DNA from: Gonapodya prolifera JEL478
Taxonomy: Eukaryota; Monoblepharomycota; Monoblepharidomycetes; Monoblepharidales; Gonapodyaceae
Assembly (NCBI GenBank): GCA_001574975.1
Contig: KQ965732.1
Span: forward strand, 62,001-126,000
Reading direction: 5' to 3'
DNA length: 64,000 bases
In this document: positions 1-11,091 of the stretch, one piece after another
Position numbering within the stretch: the stretch's first letter is position 1
Layout of the letters: each line of letters begins with the position of its first letter
Translations under genes and position numbers: made by a program
Notes under the pieces: model-generated
Database searches by the model: none
Seen by the model: the letters and a program-made list of their open reading frames with translations, nothing else
Told to the model about the DNA's origin: nothing

Positions 1-104
1 GGAGTAAGGCAACAGTGTAATTACGTCAGAGAAATACCCAAGTGGCCACGTAACCCATTTCGCCGCGTCCTCTCAGCTCAGCAAGTTACGAAACACGATA
101 GAAA

Positions 105-456
105 ATGCCTACTCCCAAGAAGGCGAGCGAAAAGCAAAACAAGGACCAGAAGGGCAGCGAAGGTGCGATACGAAGAGCCCTTGTGTCCGGACGGCTCACC
201 CACAACGTCTTCCATCCATCCCATCATCACAAACTCAGACGACCGCCTCTACACCAAGGGCCCGGATACCGTCGACACGACCGACACCAACCCGAAGGCC
301 GGCAAGGAGGACCCGGGCACTTCTCTCTCTGGGGGCGCTTCCGGACTTGGAGCGGCCAGGGGTGGTGACGAAGGGGCAGCTGAGGCGCCAATTGAGAAGG
401 GAGAGGTGGAGGAGCTTGGCGTTGGGAAAGGTGCCGGTGGATTTAGGGAGAAATGA
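105..456 (+). CDS. Small hydrophilic protein, two exons, function unknown
   Basis: I read a two-exon gene. Exon 1 starts at the ATG at 105 (MPTPKKASEKQNKDQKGSE) and ends before a GTGCGA donor at 163. The acceptor is CTCAG at 234-238, and exon 2 runs in frame to a TGA at 454-456. The product is about 90 residues, very hydrophilic: a Lys-rich start, a Gly/Ala/Asp/Glu-rich middle and a charged GGFREK end. It has no membrane segment or signal peptide and is probably disordered. I recognise no family. Without the intron, exon 1 runs on in a frame that shows no protein-like character, which is why I prefer the spliced model. It is convergent with the bZIP gene ending at 608. It could also be an unannotated UTR. 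Confidence 0.4.
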
Positions 457-607
457 GAGCTTTCACGTCGCGCAGTCTTCTCCATGATGTGTTTTTCGAA
501 TGAATGAATCACGTAATTACAAAACATCGTCAGAATGTCCTTCTCGCCCACAAGTATGGAATAGATGAGGTCCCACAACCACCAAAGAAGCTCATGCAAC
601 GAGCTTG

Positions 608-3058
608 CTACTCTTGCGAATCCCCCTCCGATTCAGAGTCCGACTCTGCAGTCCCATGGACATCGTCTAAACCAAAGTCAATATCTCCGCCAGAATGGAG
701 CTCGGCCGCGGAGGGTGTGGCATCGCTTGAGGGTACTACGACCTTTGGGGCCACGAATGCTTCCGCGGACGGCACAACAATACCTCGAGCATTCATCTCT
801 CCGTGCAACTCCTTCGAGACACGGGAAGGCAAAGCAGATTCAGCAAACTCCACCGTAAATCACTCTTTAAAGCATCTACACGTACCTCGATTTTCTCTTC
901 CCACTGCCCCAACTCGTCTTTCCTTGCTTCCGCACGCCTCCGCCACTCGTCACGCTCCTTCTCGAGCTGCTCCGCCCGAGCTTGAAGGGCCTCGTTGGAG
1001 GCGGTCAGTGAGTTGACACGAAGCTCGAGTTGAGCGAGTGCGAGGGATTTTCTGTACACAAGACGGTCTGTGTCAGGAATTGCAGGGACAATTGGAACCC
1101 TCGATTGGCTCAGCCGCATATCGTCGCAGCTCTCCACTTTCCGCTCTCCGTCTGTTTTCCTTCAGGCCAAACCCCGAAACTATTTCACAACAACGCACCT
1201 GAGCCTACTCCTCCTCGCCGCCTCCGTGTTCTTACTCCTCCTCTTCTTTGTATCCTCGTCCACGACATCCTCTTCCTCCGTTCGTCTACGCCTCCTCCTC
1301 ACCGGTGCCAGAAGCGCCGCTAGGAGAGCTGGGTCGGCCGTGCGCAAGGGGTCATCGCGGAGACCGTGACCGGGCGCCGGGATGGGCAGGGTCAATGGCG
1401 ACTAGCCCGCCCGGATCTTATGTCAATAACCGCGACATATTCGAAAGACAGGCGGCAGCTCACCTTGTATCCAGCGTCCAAAAGAAGGAACCCTTCCTTG
1501 TCCTGAAGATGCGCGCTGTCCCCTCCGTCTGCATGCCCCTCATGGTACACGGTGTCGTGGTGACCCCTGCCGTGCGCCTGCACCTTGCACTTGCGCCCCT
1601 CATCAAAATTGTCTCTTTCGCCATCCTCATGATCCAACCCCGACACGGACCTCTTGGTTCCCCGTGGTTCATTCCCCAACGCAGCGGGTGGTCCAGGCCT
1701 ACGTATTCCCAAAGCGCGTACTTGGCCTTTCGCCGAAGAGAGGGCAAGTATGGGGTAGGCCGAACCTGCGTTTGTAGCGGAGGATGGGTACGCGGCGAGT
1801 TGCGTTGTTGGTGTGGCGGATCCTCGCTGAGAAAACGACGAGCGCGACGAGCCGGAAGAAAAAGTGGAGAGCGGGGATGTGGAAGTGAGCGAGAGGGATG
1901 GTGATGTGCGGGTGGGGTCGGAAGACGGGGGCTGAAAAATGTTACGTAATCAGATCACGCTTCTCCAAAATCGATGCACAACCCCACGACTCACCTGTGC
2001 CACGGTCGGAAAGTAAGCCACAACGGGTCCGGTCGGAACCGCGCTCCACGTCTGCTGCGGAGCCTGAGCTTGGACGTGGCGCGACAACACTTGGGGGACC
2101 GCCTGGCTGCGGCGACGGCCCGAGGCGAGAGCGGGGGTGGCGAGCGAGGGTGAGGCCGATGGAACGGAATAGGCGGGGAATGGAGGCGGGGCGGTGAAAG
2201 AGGTTGTTGGAGGCGAGAATGAGGGGTAGGGGAAGATGGGCTCAGCAAGGGCGGCGGATGCCGATGTGAGAGATGGAGCGGACTGGAGTTGGGAGAAGAA
2301 GTCGGATTCTGCAGAGTTGTCCTCCTCCGTAGTGTTTAGGATCTCGTCGAGATCGATTTCGTACTCAGGGTTAGGTGTCGCGGTGTCCGTACCCTGGAGC
2401 AAGCTGCCGAGGAAGGGGTCAGATGTCTGAGCAGCATCCGCAGAGAAGGGGAGCGTGGCGAGAGAAGGGGTTTGGGCGGGCTGCGTAGGTGGCGAGAGAA
2501 GTTGGACGTTCAGGGGGAAGAAGGACTTTGTAGGGAGTTGAGGGGTGTGTTGGAGGGAGGCGATGGCGGGGGAGAGGGCGGGAGATGTGGCCATGGCCAG
2601 CAAGTGGGGTGAAACGTGCGCGAGTTGTATGATGTATTGTGACTGTTGTGGGTCGCAGGCCGGAGTGCCAGTGTGGTGTACCCAGTGTGCGTAAAACGTT
2701 GGCGCGGACGACAAACGATCGCACATCCCCCACTTACCTGTGCAGCTTGCATAGGCATGGTTTGCATGGTTTGCATGGTTTGAAGGCCTTGTGTTCCCGC
2801 TCCAGTCTGAGCTCCCTGCATGGTTTGGAAGGTCCCATACGCGGTAGGCCCAACTGAGACCGCGGTCATTCCCTGCCCTCCCTGCGACACGGCTTGCACG
2901 CCTTGAATGTTCTGCATCCATCCGGTAGCAGGGTTCCAAGAGATTGAGGACCCGGCCGGTGCAGACGAACTGACCAACCCGTCCGCAGACGTAATTGGCG
3001 GGAAGGCGTTGCGAATGATCTGCGAGGGACTGCGATGCTTTGAGCTTATATGGCACAT
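608..3058 (-). CDS. GCN4-like bZIP transcription factor
   Basis: Nuclear regulator of the GCN4/CPC1 type, which in fungi controls amino-acid starvation genes. Exons read: 2738-3058, 1995-2642, 1464-1931, 1199-1401, 886-1051 and 608-847. The joined product is about 640 residues. The N-terminus is Gln/Met-rich with tandem QTM triplets; then come Pro/Ser/Thr-rich stretches with an acidic patch (EYEIDLDEILN) that could activate transcription. The basic region KNTEAARRSRLRKS spans the exon 4/5 junction and matches the GCN4-family NTEAARRSRxRK motif. It runs into a leucine zipper (LALAQLELRVNSL) and a long Arg/Glu coiled coil. The C-terminus is acidic (DIDFGLDD). The start at 3058 is the least certain point. 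The last intron would be only 38 nt; without splicing the protein would stop at 793. Confidence 0.8.
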
Positions 3059-4079
3059 GTTGGAAAGTCTGCTGGTTTGCGAGACGCCGGCAAGTGTCCG
3101 TGCAAAAGGTGGGTGATTCACTTGGGGTGCCTTTCCTGAACTGCGTCAAAAGCTCTCGGTGCGATACCGATTCCTTTCTTGCACCACCGAAACTTCCGCT
3201 CCTGGCTGCGTTGGATTGCTTTCCTTGCGTTAGCCGCTCTGGTCGGTTTTGAATCCAGTCACACCCGGCAAGATTGACTGTGCCTCGTTCCTTCTGGCAA
3301 AAAAAGCCACACCTCGAACACGTTTCTGGTGGCAAGAAGGAAAATATTCATTGTATTGAGACAACTGGTACTAGATTAGAGAGAACTCTCCTGAACTCTC
3401 TCCGCAATGTCTAAGGCATCCAGGTTGTGTGCGTCACCACAAGGTTTTTGCATGCACCCTGAGCGCGCCTCTCACTGATCTCTTGTGAACATCTGGAGGC
3501 GTGCGTAATTTGTCGTTAAATGATTAATGCCATTGAGCTTCACCTTCGGTGCAGGTTTTGTATCTTGTGCTCTGAGAACTGGAAGTGAACTATTTCGGCA
3601 AGAGAGGTGGGGTTCGAGTCTTCTTTGATTCCTTCCACACTCCATCTGCATTATTACTGTGATCAAAACGCTCATCAAGTTCCACTAAATATGTGTGTGT
3701 AATACAAGTAATACATTAGCTCGTCACCGAGTCAAGTAAAACAAATAGCTATCACCGCGTGGTGTGGGGGGGGGGAAGGAAAGAAAACCTAACATTGTGA
3801 ACAAAACGAAATGCTATATTGCATTCCACATCATCTTAGCAGAAACTATATTTTAAATAGAATACTGGGTGAGCTTCCAAAAAAAACCGCGAATCTGATC
3901 CACACACCCCAAAAATAGAACCGCGGCATGTTAAACATGCAATTCAACCGGAAAAAAAGAAACGTCAATCAGTTGAAGACAGATAAAACCACCTTGATCA
4001 GAGTTTGATATAATAAACACGAATGAGAGAGAAGATCCAAGGAACAACTTGATGGACTCTGAAGATCCCAAAGAGATTA
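3059..4079. other. Intergenic, no gene seen
   Basis: About 1 kb upstream of the bZIP gene. The part from 3,660 on is AT-rich with stop codons in all frames. It contains a run of ten G at about 3,765-3,775. No tRNA or conserved protein was recognised. The proximal part probably holds the bZIP promoter and perhaps a long 5' leader. Confidence 0.5.
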
Positions 4080-5360
4080 TTATTGTTTGGGACGATCGAA
4101 TGTCTGGATCTCGATGGGTCGGGATCCTGACTGAGTCTTAGCTACAGCATTCACTACTGGCCATCCGACAATCAGTCCAAGGACTAGTGCTTTCTTTGCA
4201 AGTTCGGTGTTGGCCCTGGCTGTAGGTCTCAGATGACAGATCAGCATTGTTCGTCGACCACCTGTCGTTAGAACACACGATCGGTAGACGTGCTCTTGGC
4301 CGAAGGAACGGGGCTTGCCCAGACCCAGATTTCCCAGGGCAGCACTTGCAATTTTGTGTCTTCGCCGATTGGCACCAGTGTCCACATTCGTCCTCAAAAT
4401 CCAACATCGCGCACATTAGCCGGCAGGCCCAGGAGCAGCGCAGTATCTCATCAAACTCTGTCCATCATTGATTCACTTTTAGTGATGCGGCCGCTAAGTG
4501 AATTGAATTCGCCAGACTCTGAACGTTTTAGTGTTCCACGGCAAGAGATACACTTCTGGCCTGCTTATCGTTACGTGGCTGACACGGGTACACACCCAGC
4601 AGTTGAGAAAAATTCTTGGGGAGAACGGCCTTGGCCTCGAAGATGGGATCAGAACGAGTAGTTCAGAAGACAAGAAGTCAACCTGCGTGACACTTGCATT
4701 GTGGCAGAGGAGAATCTACGACGAGGAAGACTATGTCTTCGCAAAGCTTGAGTTGCTTGTATGTCAGTTCGAATAAATATAAGGTCTTCTTTCGTTGTCA
4801 AAAATTATTCGGTGTGAGTGAAAAGTGCAAGAAGCAGCAGCCGCAATTCTCTTGGTGCTCCCCTGAACGAGGCCTTCAGACGATAATGATTCCGAATATG
4901 ATCAAAAAATCGTCTCTTTTGGTCTCTGAAGGTCTCCGCCAGCTTGTGGTGATTGCTGTCCGTGGGTGCATTTCGAGAAGAACTGCATCTTTGGGCGCCT
5001 CGCATACAAGCTCGGGATTTTCATTCTTCCTACAAAGTAGCTTCCGTCTTGGCCCACGATACGCTTCGTTCTTTCTTCTTCGCAGAGAGGGTTGTGATTG
5101 GAACTCAACGGTGGAAGTCCTTCCGGTTATGAAAGAAGTAGTCACGAGCTTCCACACGCCCTACTGCAGGTCGAGGGCGCTTGCGTCTTTCGGACGAGTT
5201 CCGGAGTCCCCGCTGGTCCTCGCTCGTCGATATCCATGTCATTTATGAATGAGAGCCAGCAGATCCAGGAGCAGCACGGTTTCTCGCCAAATCATTCCAT
5301 CGTTGACTTCTTTTTCATCGATGCGGTCCTTCGGATGTCAGTTGGATCGAATTAGCGACC
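4080..5360 (-). pseudogene. Decayed duplicated coding fragments
   Basis: No intact gene is readable here. Two segments, about 4416-4517 and 5247-5355, align with each other over roughly 100 bp. On the minus strand the right copy reads EVNDGMIWRETVLLLDLLAL. In the left copy the equivalent frame has two stop codons where the right copy has W and R, followed by DTALLLGLPA. This looks like a duplicated exon of which the left copy is dead. Minus-strand frames around 4,900-5,110 (LCEEERTKRIVGQDGSYFVG) look protein-like but cannot be joined into a gene. The parent family was not recognised. Confidence 0.3.
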
Positions 5361-5839
5361 GGGTGGTGGTGAAAACCCAAACCAGGGTCGCATGTCTTCC
5401 ACTCCGTCAAATCCGTCCGAGTCCCTCGACCGATTTGTATCGCGAGTCCGCTCGCCAAGCGTTAGCGATGCGTTGGGTCCGCGCACATTGATGGTTGATG
5501 AAGAGAAGAGAGGAGGTCAAAACCGAACCAAACCAAGTCTTCGGCACCAAACGCGTTTATTAGAGATCCTTTCAAACAAAGAGGTTGCGGACTACATAAT
5601 ACATTGATAGTCTGTCTGGAGTGAAAAGACAATACGTCGCTCCATCTCCGCCGCCCAAAAGTCAAAAGGGGGTCTCCGGCAGGCAACCAGATGACTGGGC
5701 GGGAATACGCCGTCCAAGTCGCCCAGTCCCGCACGGAGGTGGAAGGGGGCAGCCAACTTGCCGGGGCAAACCATCATTCTGCAAGAGGGCTTATGCGAGT
5801 GCTAGTCTTTCTACCGGCAACCTGTGGTGTGCAGCCCGA

Positions 5840-6440
5840 CTATTTACACACCCCTGACCTCAAAATGGGCACAATAGTCTGCCGCAGTGACTTTGCCACA
5901 CTGCCATTGCTGTGACAGAGTACGTTGTGACGACGCTCGATTCCTCTCTTTCTGCTCAATTTGCACTCATCGCGTGCGCAGAAACGTTTGTTGGGTCTTT
6001 TGCGGGAATCGGTTGCGATTTCGATGAGTGCCACGAGGGTGCCGTTAGGACCGTGGCGGGGACATCCCACCTTCGGTCTGCACATCCCTCTACATTCTTT
6101 CTCAAAGATTCGGTGATGCTGGATACGCTTATGGCAAAGAAAACGGGCGTGGAATGTGGAACGAGTCGATCGGCCACTCGAGCTCCTCCCATCGCACATG
6201 CGTGAGGTTGAACCATGGACCACAATGAAAAGGACCGTGCGAAAGACAAAGCTCTTGCCTGTGCATGTGGAAATGAAACAAAGATTCATCGAGCTTGCCT
6301 GGGACTCGATCTTCAGCAGCAGTCTCCTGGCTGTTTCTCAACATCTCATATTCGAAACACTTGAGACCGATCTTGAAGAGCGATCCTCCCTGAAATCCCT
6401 CACCGAACAACGTCCAAGCGACGTCGCTCTTCTTCAGATT
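5840..6440 (-). CDS. Possible hypothetical protein or gene remnant
   Basis: Minus-strand reading gives two protein-like stretches. One is at about 6129-6440 (DVAWTLFGEGFQGGSLFKIG, then FEYEMLRNSQE), ending in a stop at 6129. The other is at about 5840-6290 and includes HGPNGTLVALIEIATDSRKR. The second loosely resembles the GQDGSYFVG stretch at about 5,000 (shared spacing of G, G, V, I and RRP), so this may be a third, diverged member of the local duplicated family. No clear start, splice chain or known domain was found. An overlapping plus-strand frame at 6440-6706 is also open, so the coding strand is not settled. Confidence 0.2.
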
Positions 6441-7070
6441 TGAGTTGGACTCTTGGGCTCCCCTGCAATGCTACTCCGACTTTGCTCCATTCCCGTAGCG
6501 TACCCGTAATCTCTCAATCTCCTTCCGCTTCACCATTCCGTGCTATTCTTGGCCCTGAGACTCGTTTTGGTAACACGGAAGTTTTATCGGAATGGCTCTC
6601 AAGAATCGAGAGGAAGCATATGGTTCTCGCACTTAACAACCTCGGCGAGGATGACCTCTTGTCGAGGCCAAGTACGACTTATATATCTCTCCTCTTGTCA
6701 CCATGAACATCCCCAACGTCGACCATTATCCCTCGTCGACACCACACAAGCTTGTTCTGACCGGTAATGAACGAGTGGTGTCCAGCCCACCTACTGTACT
6801 ATTTATAGCGTGTGAACCGCGTACCGTGCGACGTTAACGCTCCAGAGAAACTGGTGGAAGATTGTGGCCGCGATCACATACAAGACGCTCAACACAGGAA
6901 AGCAACTGGTGCAAGCAAAATACTATACTGATACTGCAAAAAGAGCTCATACAAATATTGCAACTTGAAATTAATACAAGTGGGTGATGCAGTGGTAACT
7001 CTATGTCTTCGCTTGCGCGCTCTCCTTCCTCGTGGGGAACTCCCAATACCCGCTTCTCAATTCTACCAAC

Positions 7071-8865
7071 TCAGAGCCTCCTGACCCCACCACTCCCCGC
7101 CAGCCCACCACTTCCAAAACCTGCACTCCTCTCACTGCCTAAGCTCGAGTACCCCTCGCCCTCCCCTTCCCACCCACCTCCACCCGAATACGACGTCGCG
7201 CCTTGTGCTTTGGCAGGTGTTGCCACCACTGGAGGTGGGGGGGGAGTCCTCCTCATGGCCCGGCGAACGTCACCGGTAGTGGAAGTGCCGGCGGCTGCAG
7301 CAGGCGGTGCCACGCTTGTGAGGGGCGCAAAGGTATTATTGGAAGCGTTTTTCTGCCGGCGGCGACGGCGGAGGTAGAGCCACGAGGCGGCAAGAAGCGA
7401 CAGGATCTTCAACAAAATTGGATGAGGTGAATGCTGGGACTGTATGAAAACAAGAGACTCACTGTTGCAGCGATGAGGACAATGCCTGGTGTCGGTCGCC
7501 ATGGGTTGACACAAGTCGTGAAACGATGAGCACGTCAGTCTATCACAACCAACTGTACGTCGACGATCACATCGATGATGAATCTCACCTGCAATCCACC
7601 CAGGACTCAAAGACCTCTTCCCGTCACCCCCTCCACCTGCAGAGGCTCCCGACGCGAGTATACCGTCTCCGTTGGTTTCACTACCAGCGGTCTCGGTGGA
7701 TGTAGAAGTTGCCGTGGCTGAGGTATCAACAATAATTGCTTGGATTCGCCTAGTTGAGACCTTGATGTGGAGCTCACCTGTAGAGCCCGTCGCCGTTCCA
7801 CCGGTCTCTCCAGCCGCTCCAGTTCCCGCTGCAGTTCCTGACGCCCCACTCGCTCCTGCTCCTACTGGACTGGTTCCCACAACAGCAGTGGGAAGCGTGA
7901 CACCACCACCTCCGAAGCCCGCTCCTCCCACAGTCACTGTTGCTCCGGCATTTCCACTTGCAGTTACCGAACCCGATCCTCCCACGGTCGCTGTCGCTGC
8001 AGCATTCCCACTTGCAGTTGCTGAGCCCGCCGGACTCTTTCCCGCAATACTCCCCGACCATATTCCCACAGTTACCCCCGCCCCAGCGCTGCCAGTCATG
8101 CCGGTTACACCAGGACCCGCCCCACCCGTTCCTGTTGCCTGCGCTCCCGACGCCCCCGTCGCTGTCGATGAGCCTCCAGCTCCAGAGCTTCCTGCGCTGG
8201 GGTCAGGTTTTGCTGGAGTGCCGAATGGATCTCCGGGAGCGGGCGCCGCTCCTGGTGCAAGACTTTGTGAATTGCGGGCGAGTTAGAGGGATGTGAGCGC
8301 TGTACGTGCCTGGAACCAGAGAGCCGTCAGGGCCGTACGAAGGTCCTTGACCGGGTTTGGGCTTCGCCACAAGACAACCCGCGAGATCTACGATTTGGTT
8401 TTAGAATAGCGGACTTTTTCTTCAGATATGATGCAATATGGCACGTACCATTCGAGCACCAGTTGTAGTAACATTCCCAGAATCTAGAAAAGGGTGAATA
8501 GGACTCAGTGAATTGGATGAACGAACGCACTGCGCCTCATCATTTTCACCCCTTTCCCAGTCTCTCCGAAAGAACGACTCCTCACTTTCATAAAAGTACT
8601 TACCCAGGGTCGCACTGCACATGGCAGAACCCGTCCGCCCCACAATATCTTCGCACCTCGTTGAGACCACTCCTTGCTGCCCCGCACGTCGTCACGTCTG
8701 TACCACACTTCTCTCGCTTAACCAGATGATGAGGGGATGCTGGCAGAAACGGGTCGAATCTGGCACAAATCCGTAGGATGAGCTCGACAACGCACCCTCA
8801 CGTGACGGAGATGAATACGACGAGGCAACCAAGATAAGCAGTGTAAAGAGACACGCCACGCGCAT
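7071..8865 (-). CDS. Single-pass cell-surface protein with Cys-rich head and low-complexity stalk
   Basis: Begins with a signal peptide (MRVACLFTLLILVASSYSS) at 8865. Spliced exons then give a Cys-rich head (KCGTDVTTCG, YCGADGFCHVQCDPGFWECY, NWCSNGDLAGC) of eleven cysteines in about 55 residues. Next is a Pro/Gly linker and a roughly 150-residue Gly/Ala/Ser/Thr-rich stalk, likely O-glycosylated. One membrane segment follows (GIVLIAATILSLLAASWLYL), stopped by five arginines, and then a cytoplasmic tail of about 95 residues rich in Pro, Ala and Gly with an RRAMRRTPPPPPVV stretch. The layout recalls fungal wall-stress sensors, but the head is not a recognisable WSC or chitin-binding domain. One stalk intron (TCTAAC branch point, CACAAAG acceptor) and the intron after SSSSYGF are needed to keep frame. 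Stop at 7071. Confidence 0.7.
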
Positions 8866-9187
8866 CGTGCAATCTGGATGAAAAAATCGAGGTCGGATTA
8901 TCCGTTTCGGGGTGTCAAACGAGCCCGGCGTCCGCTCCCGAAGAAAGTCGCGCCTCCCATCGCGACTTCGCGCGATGGGAGATGATGTATTTTCACTGCA
9001 AGGAGGCTCACGAAAATGCTTACCGAGTCGCATTCGCGAGACTGGGCTGGAAGAGAAGAGGACGAGCGATTTGATGAGGATGATTCCGGTCCCTGATCGA
9101 CGTCAGGGACAACGCAGGATTAGCCACGGTTTTCGAGGTCTCTAATTGATAGAGATATCTCGTCGAGTTTTCGTTACATAGACGACT
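8866..9187. other. Intergenic between two minus-strand genes
   Basis: Holds the promoter of the surface-protein gene and the 3' end of the oxygenase gene. An open frame here (8867-9033) extends the surface protein upstream but would bury its signal peptide. I see no other gene. Confidence 0.5.
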
Positions 9188-10725
9188 TTAATTTAATAGT
9201 GTGCCGCTTTCTTCACTGAGCGTGGTGCTGGAATCTCTTTGTTTGCCGACTTTCTCCTTCAGTTCCCGCTCTTGTGAGACGTACTCCACGAGACGTTTTC
9301 GAATCTGTGCCTGGCTATGGACCAAGCCATTTTCTCGGAACGGATGGAGCACGCCGACTTGGTATACCCCCAGGGCGAGATTCTTTTGCGTTGCTTCACA
9401 AAGAACGTAATCCTCAATCTCAACCCACTTAAGAAAATTGGAGAATCGGAGCACTGAGGAAAACGTGACGTCAAAGCATATTCAAACAAGTTATCAGATC
9501 AACCCACTTTCGGCTTCCGACACGCCCTTCCTTACAAAGACTTCTAGCTGGAGCAGAGTTTTCTCGTGAGAAGCTGGGTTCCATCGAAGCGTCGTTACAA
9601 AGTCACCAAAGACGTTAATGCCAACATTCGGGAATACGTGGACAAACTTCACGATAGAGACACGAGCAGTCAGCTTCATTTCCACGAGGACAGAGAATTG
9701 TTCTCACCAGTCCACCTTCGTGAGCTTTTGCTCTCGCCCTCGGTGGATTCGCTTTCGCGTATTCTTTGATTTTTTGATTCAGCGCGCTGTATGACTCGTC
9801 GTACAGACGTTTGGCTTCCATCGGGAATGATTCATTGCTTTCGGTGAGGAGGAGCTCAGTAACAGAAGCATTGCTGGCTGCCGCTGCCTTGCCGCCCTCT
9901 TGGCGCTCCTCAACGGAGTGTACAAAGTAGCCTTCGCGTGCATCAACTACGTAGCTTGGGATCTTGTATACTTTGGAGAACTGGGGATGTGAGGTCGGAC
10001 AGTGGTAGCATTCACTTCGTGTTGGTTAAAAATGAGATTCATGCTTGAATGTGGTTGCAGTAATAAGGAACGCACTTGTAATTGTCCGAAAAAACCTTCC
10101 AGTTGAAGGCGCCGGGAAGGGAAAGATGCCCCCAAAAATCGAATTCGGCCTCTGTAAAGACGTGCTCGACCGATTTGAACTCGTCCGCCAATCCAACATG
10201 TGTGCTTTCGAATGGTGGAGGCGCGTCAGAGAAGTTGACGAAAACAAATCCGTTCAAGACGTGTGTGTGTATCCGCCGCGAATCCGGCTTCCCCGTCAAA
10301 GCATTGAGGGATCCGGCAACAGAGCCAGACTCAGATAAACAAAGGGAGATGGGGAACGTCGCCAGCGTCATTTCGAGGGGGGATGTCATGCGAAGTCTGC
10401 CGCGTGGAGTGTGAATGTGAGTAATTCTGACGTCAAGGTTTCATCATCACCCTCACCGATTTTCGTGACAAGCGTAAATCCACTCCCGAGACCAAATCGC
10501 TTGAAGCTCTGCCATCGCATGGTTTGAATGTCCGCATTCGTCGTCTGCATTTTGAACGTGTATTCAAATGCAACTCACCGAGGTTGAACACCTTAGGATC
10601 TGAGAAGTATGATGCCGGAAGTGTCTAGATCAACGTGAATTTCCGAAGTGGTGGGTGGTGTTGGTCTTGGGCGACAAAGTACCCATTCGGAATGTTCTAC
10701 TCACAGCCACACACTCCCGCGCCAT
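9188..10725 (-). CDS. Ring-hydroxylating oxygenase alpha-subunit-like protein with degenerate Rieske domain
   Basis: Related to choline-monooxygenase and aromatic-ring dioxygenase alpha subunits. Reading exons from the ATG at 10725 gives MARECVATLPASYFSDPKVF, then IWSREWIYACHENR, IHTHVLNGFVFVNFSD, FNWKVFSDNYNECYHCPTSH, PQFSKVYKIPSYVV, VFPNVGINVFGDFVTTLRW and a helical C-terminus (YVLCEATQKNLALGVYQVG). The catalytic non-heme iron histidines in NECYHCPTSHP are present, as is the usual C-terminal tail. The stretch between ACHENR and IHTHVLNG should hold the C-x-H and C-x2-H ligands of the [2Fe-2S] cluster. It is only about 50 residues long and has no such motif in any frame. Either the gene has lost electron transfer, it is a pseudogene, or sequence is missing. 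At least four introns. Stop at 9188. Confidence 0.7.
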
Positions 10726-11091
10726 CGGACGGGAGCACGGATGTCCCGTCAGGGGTTCGTTCTTGTACAGGACCATTCTTTCGAGTTGTGTGGTGCACAA
10801 ATTCTCCGAGACCTGGTATCCCTGAAGGGGTCGATCGCGTCAGGCCAGGTCAGGCCACGACTTCGCATTCGCATCCCAAGAACAAGAAAGAAGCACGTTG
10901 TTAGGATTACATAGTCTTCGGTTCGATTACTCAATTTCACTGTCTCCCCGACAAGCACCCCAATCAACCTTCTTCCTGTTGTCCCATTGCAAATACATCG
11001 CGGTAAAGTGTTGTTTGTTCTCACACGAGACTCTTAGTTGGGGATATGGGGCTTCTTAATAATTGGCCAAGGAATTTACTTATCAAATAGT
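10726..11091. other. Intergenic
   Basis: Lies between the 3' end of the prenylcysteine oxidase gene and the 5' end of the oxygenase gene, both on the minus strand. Short frames only. A 7-bp near-direct repeat (CAGGCCAGGTCAGGCCACG) sits at about 10,840-10,860. I see no gene. Confidence 0.5.

Noticed and set aside
1950-3335. Cys-containing N-terminus (MPPETCSRCGFFC) as a possible zinc cluster of the first transcription factor
   Set aside because: It lies upstream of and in a different frame from the Gln/Met-rich exon; the cysteine spacing does not fit Zn2Cys6, and the bZIP basic region identifies the gene.
3600-3625. Possible tRNA B-box (GGTTCGAGTC)
   Set aside because: No matching A-box at the right distance and no cloverleaf could be folded.
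7672-8286. 204-residue plus-strand Val/Pro/Ala-rich frame
   Set aside because: It is the antisense of the low-complexity stalk of the minus-strand surface protein.
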